Assembly: GCA_003249955.1 (NCBI GenBank)
Contig: QKHS01000059.1
Coordinates: 1-62,113 of the forward strand
Reading direction: 5' to 3'
DNA length: 62,113 bases
Source: Bacteroidales bacterium
GTDB taxonomy: Bacteria; Bacteroidota; Bacteroidia; Bacteroidales; ML635J-15
Part shown: in pieces, positions 51,358 to 59,340 of the stretch
Position numbering within the stretch: position 1 is the first letter of the stretch
Layout: each line of letters begins with the position of its first letter
The notes under the pieces: generated by a model
Databases searched by the model: none
The model's input: only the letters and a program-made list of their open reading frames with translations
Told to the model about the DNA's origin: nothing
Position numbers and translations under genes: made by a program

Positions 51358-54285
51358 ATGAAAAAATTATCATTTATTTTGCTTGTACTTTATTTAATAA
51401 GTACAAGCGTTGTTGCACAAATTACTGCACAAGGCGGAAACTCATTAAAGTTTGACGGAGTAAATGACTACGTCTTACTTGGCACACCTAACGCACTTAC
51501 CCAATTGGGGACCGGAAGTTACACTATCGAAGCCTGGGTCAAGACCAGTAACTCTTCCCGACAATGTATTGTCGGTAATTATAATTACAATTCAACTCCT
51601 GACCCAAATACACAAGCCTGGATTTTAGAACTATATTCGTCCGGAAATTTAAGAATGTACGTAAACGGAACAGGTTGCAATTCTGATGCGGCATATGCAG
51701 TCAGTGACGGGAAATGGCATCATGTTGCAGGAGTCAGAAACAGCGCTACAAACTCTGTTTACATGTATGTTGACGGAAAACTGATTTTCAGTGATATAGG
51801 AGGTGTTTCAGGGACAGGATTTACAGTATCGAATAACACTTTAATAGGATCAAACCCATGCACAGGAGGATATGCACTCCCATTCGCAGGGAATATTGAT
51901 GAAGTAAGGATATGGAATTCTGTTCGTACCGAAGACCAAATCAAATCAAACATGTATAAAGAGCTTATCGGAAATGAAGCCGGACTGGTAGGATATTACA
52001 AAATGAATGAGGGTAGCGGATCTTCCGTAACTGATTACAGTCCAAATTCAAACAACGGTACTTTGACAAACGGTCCGGAATGGAAATTATCAGGTTGTTT
52101 AGGTGGTTCAAAGCAGGCACTGGACTTTGACGGGACTAATGATAATATTACCTTTGGATATAGTGCAGCACTTGTTTTAACAGCCAGTGTTACTGTTGAG
52201 GCATGGGTAAATATTTCCACAACTTCTCAGCAATGCTTTGTTGCCGGGAAAATAATACATGGCGGATCAAACTATGGTTACGGAATGTATATTAACAGTG
52301 GTAATCTTGGCGGAGATCCCGGTCAGATCACATTTATTGCAGGCCGTAGCTGGTCTAACTGGCCATCCGTGCGTTCATCAGCCAGACTTGTAACAAACAA
52401 ATGGTACCATATTGCATGCACATTTGACGGAAGATATCTTAAGATATACATTAATGGAAAACTTGATAACACATATGATTATGGATCAACATACCTTATG
52501 AACGACTCCGGAGATAATTTTAAAATAGGTTATTGCGGAAATTTGGGAGTTAATTATTTCTCAGGTAAAATTGACGAGGTCAGAGTATGGAATAACGCCA
52601 GATCTGAAATTCAGATAAGAGAAAATATGCTGAAAACACTTGCCGGTAACGAATCCGGTCTCGCGGCATATTTCCGTATGGATCAATCTGATGGTACAAC
52701 TCTGTATGACATGACATCAAATGGTATTAACGGAACTTTAAACAATATGGATCCTGCTACAGACTGGGTTTCTTCTAATGCATTCAACACATGGATAGGA
52801 AGTGAAAACGAACAATGGAGCAATTCGGATAACTGGACTAACGGGGCTCCATCATCTGAACAAAGCCTTGGATTTTACAATTCGGATAACGGTAAAGATT
52901 TTTCAATCAATACTGCCTTAACCTACAATAATCTGTACATATCAAATGTAAATTCTCTGACATTAAATACATCTACCCAACTGACACTAAACGGGAATTT
53001 ATACAATCTGGCTGAAATTAATATAAAATCAGATGCATCCGGAGACGCCTCATTAATAATAAAAGGATTAAATGTAAGTTCCGGCACATTTAATTCAGAA
53101 CGCTACCTTACAGCCGGTCAATGGCATCTTGTTTCCTCTCCTTTAACTGCCGGAACAGCAGGAGTATTTCATGGCATCTGGTTACGACCATATGACGAAT
53201 CTACAAATTCTTTCGGAGAATACATTGTCCCCGACGAGACACCTATGCCTGCCGGACAAGGTTTTTCCGTCTGGGCGCCAACGGCACAGACCAGAACATT
53301 TACCGGGACTATCAACAGTGGTAGTATAGGACCATTAAGCGCTCAGCTTACAGGTTCGGCAAGTGCAAACACCGGTTGGAATCTGATGGGAAATCCATAT
53401 ACATCAGCTATTGACTGGGATGCTGCAAGCGGATGGACAAGAACGAATATTGCCGATGCTGTTTATGTTTGGAATAATAATCAATATGCAAGTTACGTAG
53501 GAGGAATAGGTGTAAACGGCGGTAGCCGTTATGTAGCTCCGGGACAAGGATTCTTTGTTCAGGCAACTGCAACTGGTGCAAATATAAGCATGAACAGCGG
53601 AGTACAGGTTCATAATTCCGGGACATTTCTTAAAAACACAGAAGAACCTGCAAACACAATAAGAATAAACGTCAGCAGCAACGGCTATAGTGATGAAGCG
53701 GTTATTGTTCTCAGAGAAAGTGACTCATATGCTTTTGATCCTCAAACCGATGCATATAAATTCCCAGGGAGTAGTTCTGCTCCTCAGATGTTTTCAAAGA
53801 AAAACGATAACAGCGAACTTTCTATAAGCAGTCTGAACTCTGTTTATGACCTTATTGACAGGGCTGTTTATATTTCTTCTGCCCAGGAAGGAGAACATAT
53901 CCTCTCGTGGACCAGCAACATAGAGCAGGAAGGCATTCCGGTTTTGTATGACAATCTTACTTCACAATATATTTTACCTGAGACTTCTTACGTTTACAAT
54001 GCCCAAAACAATGATCCGGCTGAGAGATTTACGTTTAAGAATTATGTCATGAATGTTGACGAACACAAAACGCAGATATCAGTTTTTGAGTCGAACAATG
54101 TTCTTTACATAAACAATCCGGATGGCAACAGTTTAAACAATGTAAATATTTACACTCTGCAGGGACAATTAGTCATGCAGTTTACAGATAATATTAAAGA
54201 TTTAAGCAGCTTACCACCGGCACTATATATTGTAAAAGTAAATGCCGGAGAAAGTTCTGTAGTAGAAAAAGTAATTGTAAAATAA
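51358..54285 (+). CDS. Double-LamG surface protein with T9SS sorting domain (2)
   Basis: 975 aa from the ATG at 51358, which begins a clean signal peptide (MKKLSFILLVLYL .. VVAQ); an ATG four codons earlier is less likely. Two LamG domains lie at ~25-235 and ~245-460 (SLKFDGVNDYVLLG, ALDFDGTNDNITFG, each closing with IDEVRVWN or IDEVRIWN). The C-terminal module from ~478 and the T9SS tail match those of 45405 and 48423. Locally (about 53416-53570 and the last ~140 nt) the DNA is closer to the 45405 gene than to its LamG sister, which points to gene conversion. It precedes micro-protein copy 2 by 25 nt. Confidence 0.92.
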   Translation: MKKLSFILLVLYLISTSVVAQITAQGGNSLKFDGVNDYVLLGTPNALTQLGTGSYTIEAWVKTSNSSRQCIVGNYNYNSTPDPNTQAWILELYSSGNLRMYVNGTGCNSDAAYAVSDGKWHHVAGVRNSATNSVYMYVDGKLIFSDIGGVSGTGFTVSNNTLIGSNPCTGGYALPFAGNIDEVRIWNSVRTEDQIKSNMYKELIGNEAGLVGYYKMNEGSGSSVTDYSPNSNNGTLTNGPEWKLSGCLGGSKQALDFDGTNDNITFGYSAALVLTASVTVEAWVNISTTSQQCFVAGKIIHGGSNYGYGMYINSGNLGGDPGQITFIAGRSWSNWPSVRSSARLVTNKWYHIACTFDGRYLKIYINGKLDNTYDYGSTYLMNDSGDNFKIGYCGNLGVNYFSGKIDEVRVWNNARSEIQIRENMLKTLAGNESGLAAYFRMDQSDGTTLYDMTSNGINGTLNNMDPATDWVSSNAFNTWIGSENEQWSNSDNWTNGAPSSEQSLGFYNSDNGKDFSINTALTYNNLYISNVNSLTLNTSTQLTLNGNLYNLAEINIKSDASGDASLIIKGLNVSSGTFNSERYLTAGQWHLVSSPLTAGTAGVFHGIWLRPYDESTNSFGEYIVPDETPMPAGQGFSVWAPTAQTRTFTGTINSGSIGPLSAQLTGSASANTGWNLMGNPYTSAIDWDAASGWTRTNIADAVYVWNNNQYASYVGGIGVNGGSRYVAPGQGFFVQATATGANISMNSGVQVHNSGTFLKNTEEPANTIRINVSSNGYSDEAVIVLRESDSYAFDPQTDAYKFPGSSSAPQMFSKKNDNSELSISSLNSVYDLIDRAVYISSAQEGEHILSWTSNIEQEGIPVLYDNLTSQYILPETSYVYNAQNNDPAERFTFKNYVMNVDEHKTQISVFESNNVLYINNPDGNSLNNVNIYTLQGQLVMQFTDNIKDLSSLPPALYIVKVNAGESSVVEKVIVK

Positions 54286-54310
54286 ATAGCATAATTAAAT
54301 TAATATAGAT

Positions 54311-54526
54311 ATGAAAAAATTAACAACCCTTTTGGCGGCACTTCTTTTTTTCGGAGTTTTGAACCTTTATGCACCTCCGGGAGATCCGGGAGGAGATCCG
54401 GGCGTGGGAGACCCTCCTGTCGGCGCTCCTGTTGACGGCGGAGCTGTTGTATTGCTAATTGCAGGAGCTGTTTACGGGGCTAAAAAACTTAAAAAGAAAA
54501 ATAAAGAAGAAACAGAAATTCTTTAG
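54311..54526 (+). CDS. Micro-protein with exosortase-type sorting signal (PVDGG motif), copy 2
   Basis: 71 aa. It is identical in residues 1-53 to the copy at 48171: signal peptide, PPGDPGGDPGVGDPPVGA, PVDGG, hydrophobic helix. The basic tail is stronger (KKLKKKNK) and the acidic end shorter. By hand count about 25 bases differ between the two copies over those 53 codons and all are synonymous, so the peptide sequence is held by selection and is not simply a recent copy. The gene lies between the second LamG gene and, after a terminator, the exosortase-like gene. It is the obvious candidate substrate of that enzyme. Confidence 0.87.
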   Translation: MKKLTTLLAALLFFGVLNLYAPPGDPGGDPGVGDPPVGAPVDGGAVVLLIAGAVYGAKKLKKKNKEETEIL

Positions 54527-54537
54527 CAAACAAAATA

Positions 54538-54568
54538 AAAACTGTTGCTTATTGTGACAGTTTTTTTT
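54538..54568 (+). terminator. Intrinsic terminator after micro-protein copy 2
   Basis: AAAACTGT (54538-54545) pairs with ACAGTTTT (54557-54564) and the T-run continues to 54568. It separates the substrate genes from the exosortase gene, which may be transcribed by read-through or from its own promoter. Confidence 0.75.
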
Positions 54569-54614
54569 ATTTTTGAATGATATTAAGCCACTAACCATAA
54601 AAGCCTAATTAATA

Positions 54615-55253
54615 ATGACATTAAAAGACTCAGTCGTATGGAACAAAATAAAGCCATTTGTTAAAACAAACAAGCAAATGATTCTTTTTGTTGCCAGGGT
54701 TGCAATTATTTATCTTGTATGGAAATTTTTATCATGGTTTCTGGGAGAAGAAAAAATCCCTTTGGATGAAAGAATCTGGCCATGGTTATCAACAGGTTGG
54801 GAATCTTTTAATGACAGTATGAGAATTGTAATACTGAATGCTACAAAACTTTGGTTTGACATATTCGGTATGAGCTCTGAAATTGTTAACAATTATCAGT
54901 TATGGGTTCATGGATATGCAATTATCGGGGTAGGAAATTATTGTCTGGCAATTCAGTTGTGGCTCTTCTTTGCAGCACTCATCTGCTCTTATCCTGGTAA
55001 ATGGATAAATAAACTATGGTTCTCTGCTTTAGGAATATTTCTTATAAATTTTATTAATGTTTTCCGACTTATTGCAGTTGTTTATGCTGCACATTACTAC
55101 CCAAAGTATATCCAGTTTAATCATGATTACGTTTTTAATGTTATTATTTACATTTTTACATTTTTCATGTGGATGTGGTGGGTAAAAAAATTAAGTGGCG
55201 TGAAAAAACTTAATAACGTACCTGATAAAATCACTACAAATGAAAAAGAGTAA
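54615..55253 (+). CDS. Exosortase/archaeosortase-family transpeptidase-like membrane protein
   Basis: 212 aa with about five to six transmembrane helices. The exosortase triad is in the expected order: Cys110 in VGNYCLAIQLWLFFAALI, Arg151 in INFINVFRLIAVVYAAHYY and His170 in FNHDYVFNVIIYIF. Cys acts as nucleophile against a CTERM-type sorting signal, cutting at the motif and passing the product to another acceptor. Overall shape (size, aromatic-rich last helix FFMWMWWVKK) recalls the Bacteroidota XrtF-like branch; the exact subtype is not certain. The following gene overlaps it by 14 nt. Two PVDGG micro-proteins nearby are likely substrates. Confidence 0.8.
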   Translation: MTLKDSVVWNKIKPFVKTNKQMILFVARVAIIYLVWKFLSWFLGEEKIPLDERIWPWLSTGWESFNDSMRIVILNATKLWFDIFGMSSEIVNNYQLWVHGYAIIGVGNYCLAIQLWLFFAALICSYPGKWINKLWFSALGIFLINFINVFRLIAVVYAAHYYPKYIQFNHDYVFNVIIYIFTFFMWMWWVKKLSGVKKLNNVPDKITTNEKE

Positions 55254-56052
55254 AATATGGATAAGTATTAATTCATTCTTTGCATTTGTTTCTGCCTTTA
55301 TTATTATGAAGGGAATAAGTGCAATCTCACGCTTTATCATTATAAGATACTTCAACGGATCTACCCAGATGGATAATTTTGAGATGGATTGTATTACATG
55401 GAAATACAGTGCTTTCTGGACACAGACTACAGTAATCAGCATTTACACAATAGGTTTTTTTGTATGTCTGGCAACAGCTCTGATATCATATGCATTATAC
55501 AGGCATAACCGGGCAAAAAAAGGATTTCTCAAACTATGGTTTTCCTGGTTATTTGTAATTGCGGTAAATCAGTCTGTAGGATTATTCCTGAGAGACATTC
55601 CCCTTAAAAGAGATATTTATCATGCTCTTAACTGGATGTACATCCCCTATGGAATAATGATTGTGATAACTGTACTGACAATTCCGGCATTATATTTTTT
55701 AAACATAGGAAACGACATAAAGTTTTTAAGAATGGCTCCTGCATTTGACGACATTGTCAGTAACAGAAGCCGTCGCGGGTTCTACACAAGAATTGCACTT
55801 ATTCCTGCTGTTGCAGGATCTGTATTTTTACTTTTGATGCATTTTTACAATATTCAGTTATTCGAAATATCCGAATTATTGTTACTGATAATAAGTATTT
55901 GCATCACTTATATTATGTTTATTAAAGACGAACTGATTATTGAATTCAGGATTGTTAAAAATGAAAATTCAAATAATTTTAATCTTTTTGTTCTGATGCT
56001 TTTTATTGTTTCTGTTGCAGCATTTTATTATTTCACTACAAAATATTACTAA
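55240..56052 (+). CDS. Multi-pass membrane protein coupled to the exosortase
   Basis: 270 aa with about seven hydrophobic helices (e.g. WISINSFFAFVSAFIIMKG, IYTIGFFVCLATALISYALY, LWFSWLFVIAVNQSVGLFL, IALIPAVAGSVFLLLMHF, LFVLMLFIVSVAAFYYF). It has no motif I know and is about twice as long as the small XrtF-associated proteins I remember from Flavobacteria. A 14-nt overlap with the exosortase gene implies coupled translation, so the two probably form a complex or act in sequence, for example in moving the processed peptide or its acceptor. A terminator follows. Confidence 0.75.
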   Translation: MKKSKIWISINSFFAFVSAFIIMKGISAISRFIIIRYFNGSTQMDNFEMDCITWKYSAFWTQTTVISIYTIGFFVCLATALISYALYRHNRAKKGFLKLWFSWLFVIAVNQSVGLFLRDIPLKRDIYHALNWMYIPYGIMIVITVLTIPALYFLNIGNDIKFLRMAPAFDDIVSNRSRRGFYTRIALIPAVAGSVFLLLMHFYNIQLFEISELLLLIISICITYIMFIKDELIIEFRIVKNENSNNFNLFVLMLFIVSVAAFYYFTTKYY

Positions 56053-56073
56053 TCCTGAGTGTGATTTATCAGT

Positions 56074-56101
56074 AAAAAAAAGCCGGCATAAAAACCGGCT
56101 T
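56074..56101 (-). terminator. Intrinsic terminator between convergent genes
   Basis: AAGCCGG (56080-56086) pairs with CCGGCTT (56095-56101). Read on the minus strand it is followed by eight U residues, so it mainly ends the greA-HIT transcript. It can also slow transcripts from the exosortase side. Confidence 0.88.
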
Positions 56102-56123
56102 GTATTATATTCTGCATCAAAAA

Positions 56124-56516
56124 TTATAAACTGTCATTTATCTGTTTTGCCAAAATCATAAACTCTTCCCGGGTCATATTAACTCTTGGATTTGCAAAAA
56201 CCAGATCTTTTTCGTGATCAATAGGTACAAGATGTATGTGAGTATGAGGCACCTCAAGTCCAACAACAACAAGTCCGATTCTTTTACATTCTACATTTTT
56301 CTCAATGGCTTTTGCTACCTTCTTAGCAAAAATCAAAATCTTTGACAAAGTCTCTTCAGAATTATCAAAAATATAATCAACCTCAAGCTTAGGTACAACC
56401 AATGCATGACCTTTTTTAAGAGGATTTATATCAAGAAAAGCTATAAAATCATTATCCTCTGCAATTTTATAGCATGGAATTTCGCCATTTATAATTTTTG
56501 TAAAAATCGTTGACAT
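56124..56516 (-). CDS. HIT-family nucleotide hydrolase/transferase
   Basis: A 130-aa cytoplasmic protein of the HINT/Hit branch, which splits nucleoside phosphoramidates and related compounds. The histidine triad is HTHIHLVP (His91, His93, His95). The N-terminal TIFTKIINGEIPCYKIAED and DINPLKKGHALVVPK are family hallmarks. The start codon lies 4 nt after the greA stop codon, so the two form an operon; this greA-HIT order is common in Bacteroidota. Confidence 0.94.
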   Translation of the reverse strand: MSTIFTKIINGEIPCYKIAEDNDFIAFLDINPLKKGHALVVPKLEVDYIFDNSEETLSKILIFAKKVAKAIEKNVECKRIGLVVVGLEVPHTHIHLVPIDHEKDLVFANPRVNMTREEFMILAKQINDSL

Positions 56517-56520
56517 ATAC

Positions 56521-56994
56521 TTAAATTGCTATGTTTACAATTTCAAAAGTAACTACTCCGTTAGGTACCTGTATCTCGGTTACGTCACCTACTCTTTTTC
56601 CCATAAGTCCTTTAGCAATAGGAGTATTAACAGATATTTTCTTTTCTTTCAGATTTGCTTCCGATTCTGAAACAATAGTGTATTCCATTTCTGCTCCTGT
56701 TTTCAGATTTTTAAGTTTTACCCTGTTGAGAATCTGAACCGTTTCGGTATCGATTTCGCTGGGATCAATAACTCTGGCATTTCTCACGGTATCCTGAAGT
56801 TTACTGATTTTCATTTCGAGTAACCCCTGAGCTTCCTTAGCGGCATCGTATTCTGCATTTTCAGACAAATCTCCTTTATCTCTGGCATCTGCAATCTGCT
56901 TCGAGATATTAGGTCTTTCAATATTTATCAGTCTGTCCAGCTCGTCCTTAAGTTTTTTCAATCCTTCAGCGGTTAAATATGCAACTTCTGACAT
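56521..56994 (-). CDS. greA: Transcription elongation factor GreA
   Basis: 157 aa from the ATG at 56994 (MSEVAYLTAEGLKKLKDEL), the conserved GreA start; an ATG 13 codons earlier is not used by relatives. The N-terminal coiled coil carries the acidic tip (DKGDLSENAEYDAAKEAQG) that reaches the RNA polymerase active site and stimulates cleavage of backtracked RNA. The C-terminal FKBP-like domain ends in GKRVGDVTEIQVPNG. A promoter (57066-57096) and a leader hairpin (57035-57059) lie upstream. Confidence 0.96.
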   Translation of the reverse strand: MSEVAYLTAEGLKKLKDELDRLINIERPNISKQIADARDKGDLSENAEYDAAKEAQGLLEMKISKLQDTVRNARVIDPSEIDTETVQILNRVKLKNLKTGAEMEYTIVSESEANLKEKKISVNTPIAKGLMGKRVGDVTEIQVPNGVVTFEIVNIAI

Positions 56995-57065
56995 AATTAT
57001 TTTATTTTTTAAAAATAAACATATATAAAACAAAAGAAACCTCTTTGACAGAGATTTCTATAACG

Positions 57066-57096
57066 CAAAGTTATAAATAATATTAATATGGGCAAC
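57066..57096 (-). promoter_or_regulatory. Promoter of greA-HIT
   Basis: On the minus strand GTTG (57096-57093, three of four to TTTG), a 19-nt spacer and TAACTTTG (57073-57066), a perfect -7 match. The start site lies near 57059, right at the beginning of a leader hairpin whose arms (57035-57044 and 57050-57059) pair at nine of ten positions. Confidence 0.65.
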
Positions 57097-57127
57097 AATT
57101 CCGCCCAATATTTTTTTTATTACAAAA

Positions 57128-57156
57128 GAAAAGCTGTCTTTAACAGACAGCTTTTC
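57128..57156 (-). terminator. Terminator of the ammonium transporter gene
   Basis: GAAAAGCTGTCT (57128-57139) pairs perfectly with AGACAGCTTTTC (57145-57156) around a 5-nt loop. On the minus strand it runs into a U-rich stretch, 29 nt past the transporter stop codon. Confidence 0.85.
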
Positions 57157-57184
57157 AATGCTTCGACTCAACTATTTTAAGTGT

Positions 57185-58420
57185 TTAGAAAGTTCCTTCA
57201 TCATAAGCTTTTTCTCCATGAAGAGCCTCATCCAAACCGGAATCTTCAACATTCTCAGGAACTTTAACTTTCGTAATAAAGTTAATAATAAACAACATCA
57301 GATATGTAAACACGAAAGCATAAACAGCAGCAATTGCTACAGAAGCGAGCTCTTTAAAGAAAAATGCTGCGTCACCTTCGATAAGACCAGACTGAACGCC
57401 AACAGCTTTGGAAGCAAAAACACCGAGAAGGATTGTTCCTGTTAAACCTCCTACACCGTGAACTCCCCATACATCAAGAGCATCATCCCATCCAAGTTTG
57501 TTTTTCAACTGAACGGCAAGATAACATATTGATGCAGCAGCGATACCAATAACGATTGCAGCCCAAAGCGGAACAAAACCTGCAGCGGGAGTAATAGTCG
57601 CCAGACCTGCAACAGCTCCTGTTAACAAGCCGACGAATTTCGGTTTGCCTGTATGTGTCCATTCAATAATAAGCCATGTAATTGCAGCAAAAGATGCAGC
57701 GACATCGGTATTTAAAAATGCTAATGTTGTAACTCCGTCAACAACAAGTTCTGACCCTGCATTAAAACCATACCAGCCAAACCACAATAAACCTGTACCG
57801 ATAGCTACCAAAGGAATACTGTTTGGCGGAGACTGACGGTCACGACGTTTTCCTACATAAATTACAGATGCCAAAGCAGCGAAACCTGCGGTACAATGTA
57901 CTACAACACCACCTGCAAAGTCAAGAACGCCCCATTGTGCAAGTAAACCACCACCCCATATCATGTGAACAAACGGATAATAAACAAATATTTGCCATGC
58001 TACAAGGAAAATAAGGTAAGATTTAAATGAAATACGGTTTACAAATGCTCCGGTGATAAGTGCAGGAGTGATAATCGCGAACATCATCTGGTAAGCAATA
58101 AATATAAATGTGGGATAATTTTTCCCTGCCGCCGCATCAAAAGCCTGATCGAAAGGAACATTTGACAGGAAAGCCAGATCGAAATTACCAATAATTCCAC
58201 CTTCACCTCCGCTAAAACATAAAGAATAGCCAAAGCTAATCCACATAATTGTTGTAATACCCAGGGATACAAAAGTTTGCATCATAATACCCAGGATATT
58301 TCTTTTACCGGCCAGACCGCCATAGAAAAAAGCCAGCCCGGGAGTCATCAACATAACAAGACTTGTACAAAGAATCATAAAAGTCGTGTTGCCTGAATCA
58401 AAAATTGCATTAAAAATCAT
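57185..58420 (-). CDS. amt: Ammonium transporter (Amt family)
   Basis: A 411-aa inner-membrane channel/transporter with eleven expected helices. It carries both pore histidines: the first in GVVVHCTAGFAALAS and the second in DALDVWGVHGVGGLTG. The N-terminus MTPGLAFFYGGLAGKRN is the family signature. The protein starts without a separate signal peptide. The gene follows an outer-membrane barrel gene by 35 nt and is downstream of a two-component system. No glnB/glnK is next to it in the window, although that pairing is usual. Confidence 0.96.
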   Translation of the reverse strand: MIFNAIFDSGNTTFMILCTSLVMLMTPGLAFFYGGLAGKRNILGIMMQTFVSLGITTIMWISFGYSLCFSGGEGGIIGNFDLAFLSNVPFDQAFDAAAGKNYPTFIFIAYQMMFAIITPALITGAFVNRISFKSYLIFLVAWQIFVYYPFVHMIWGGGLLAQWGVLDFAGGVVVHCTAGFAALASVIYVGKRRDRQSPPNSIPLVAIGTGLLWFGWYGFNAGSELVVDGVTTLAFLNTDVAASFAAITWLIIEWTHTGKPKFVGLLTGAVAGLATITPAAGFVPLWAAIVIGIAAASICYLAVQLKNKLGWDDALDVWGVHGVGGLTGTILLGVFASKAVGVQSGLIEGDAAFFFKELASVAIAAVYAFVFTYLMLFIINFITKVKVPENVEDSGLDEALHGEKAYDEGTF

Positions 58421-58455
58421 AATACTGTCTCCTATTTTAGTTAATACTCAATTTT

Positions 58456-59211
58456 TTAAAATGACATTCCTGCTACCAAAAACATATTGCCTTTCATCGG
58501 GTTAGTGATTACAGAAACTGTAAGCGGCAGGGTGAAGCTTTTGGTAACCTCAATATTCTTAACAGCACTTATCCCTAAATTTACCACTCCTGTTTTGTTT
58601 CCATAAAAACCATTTACAGGAACAGGCATATTTAAATCTCCGTCTGCAGGTGCGAATAAATTTACTCCGCAAAAAACAGAAAAAGGCATTCCTTTTATTT
58701 CCGGTGAATAGGCAACCTCACAGTATGTGGAATATCTGTTGTCTCCATTACGGTCTTTGTCGTTTCCGTAAAACATAGTACCTGCGAGAAAACTTAAAGG
58801 CAAGTCCTCCGTCCCGTTAAAACTTAATGATGCTTCAAACACATGGTTTGTGTTTTTATCATACTTAAAATACGAATTTTCAGCTCCGTCAACAGGGAAG
58901 AAATAATCAGAAATTGTAACACTAAACATTTCTTTAAAAAAAGTATATCCCAGATAAAGATCTGCTTCCTGTGCCGGAAGATTTATATTTGTGGTATAAG
59001 CACCCCAGGCTCCGGCAGTAAAACCTGATTTTGAGAACTCGAATCCCGGCTGAATACTCGGAGATGACCCGAAGTCTGTTCCCCTCCAGACGTACCTGCT
59101 GTATAAATCAAGACTGAGACTTATAGGAGACTCATCCTGAGATTTTAAAAGATTTGTAAAAAACATGCCTGAAAGAAATACGGCAATAAATAAAAATGTC
59201 GATTTTTTCAT
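58456..59211 (-). CDS. Outer-membrane beta-barrel protein linked to the ammonium transporter
   Basis: 251 aa from the ATG at 59211 (MKKSTFLF..), which gives the best signal peptide; a TTG two codons earlier is possible. The mature part is a succession of amphipathic strands (LDLYSRYVWRGTDFG, GFTAGAWGAYTTN, ADLYLGYTFF, FSVTISDYFFP), as in TorF-type barrels found next to amt genes. It is probably a porin or structural partner that brings ammonium or another solute through the outer membrane. Spacing to amt is 35 nt, so they are one unit. The perfect inverted repeat at 59308-59332 lies upstream. Confidence 0.82.
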   Translation of the reverse strand: MKKSTFLFIAVFLSGMFFTNLLKSQDESPISLSLDLYSRYVWRGTDFGSSPSIQPGFEFSKSGFTAGAWGAYTTNINLPAQEADLYLGYTFFKEMFSVTISDYFFPVDGAENSYFKYDKNTNHVFEASLSFNGTEDLPLSFLAGTMFYGNDKDRNGDNRYSTYCEVAYSPEIKGMPFSVFCGVNLFAPADGDLNMPVPVNGFYGNKTGVVNLGISAVKNIEVTKSFTLPLTVSVITNPMKGNMFLVAGMSF

Positions 59212-59307
59212 ACTCAATAAATTTTAATTTTGGATTTCAAAAATTCAAAATTAAAATCATACTTGCCAGAGAGGTTTGCTTAATAAGAATAGGTAAACTA
59301 CGTAATT

Positions 59308-59332
59308 TTTCTTACGTGTTTTACGTAAGAAA
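59308..59332. promoter_or_regulatory. Perfect inverted repeat upstream of the barrel-amt unit
   Basis: TTTCTTACGT (59308-59317) and ACGTAAGAAA (59323-59332) form 10-bp perfect arms with a 5-nt centre. It lies in the 129-nt gap between the response-regulator gene and the barrel gene, about 100 nt before the latter. As an AT-rich stem without a U-run it looks more like a dimer binding site than a terminator; the adjacent NarL-type regulator is the first candidate to bind it. Confidence 0.6.
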
Positions 59333-59340
59333 CAAATGGT

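Noticed and set aside
57158-57445. 95-codon plus-strand frame over the 3' end of amt
   Set aside because: It is antisense to a clear Amt coding region, with no supporting signals.
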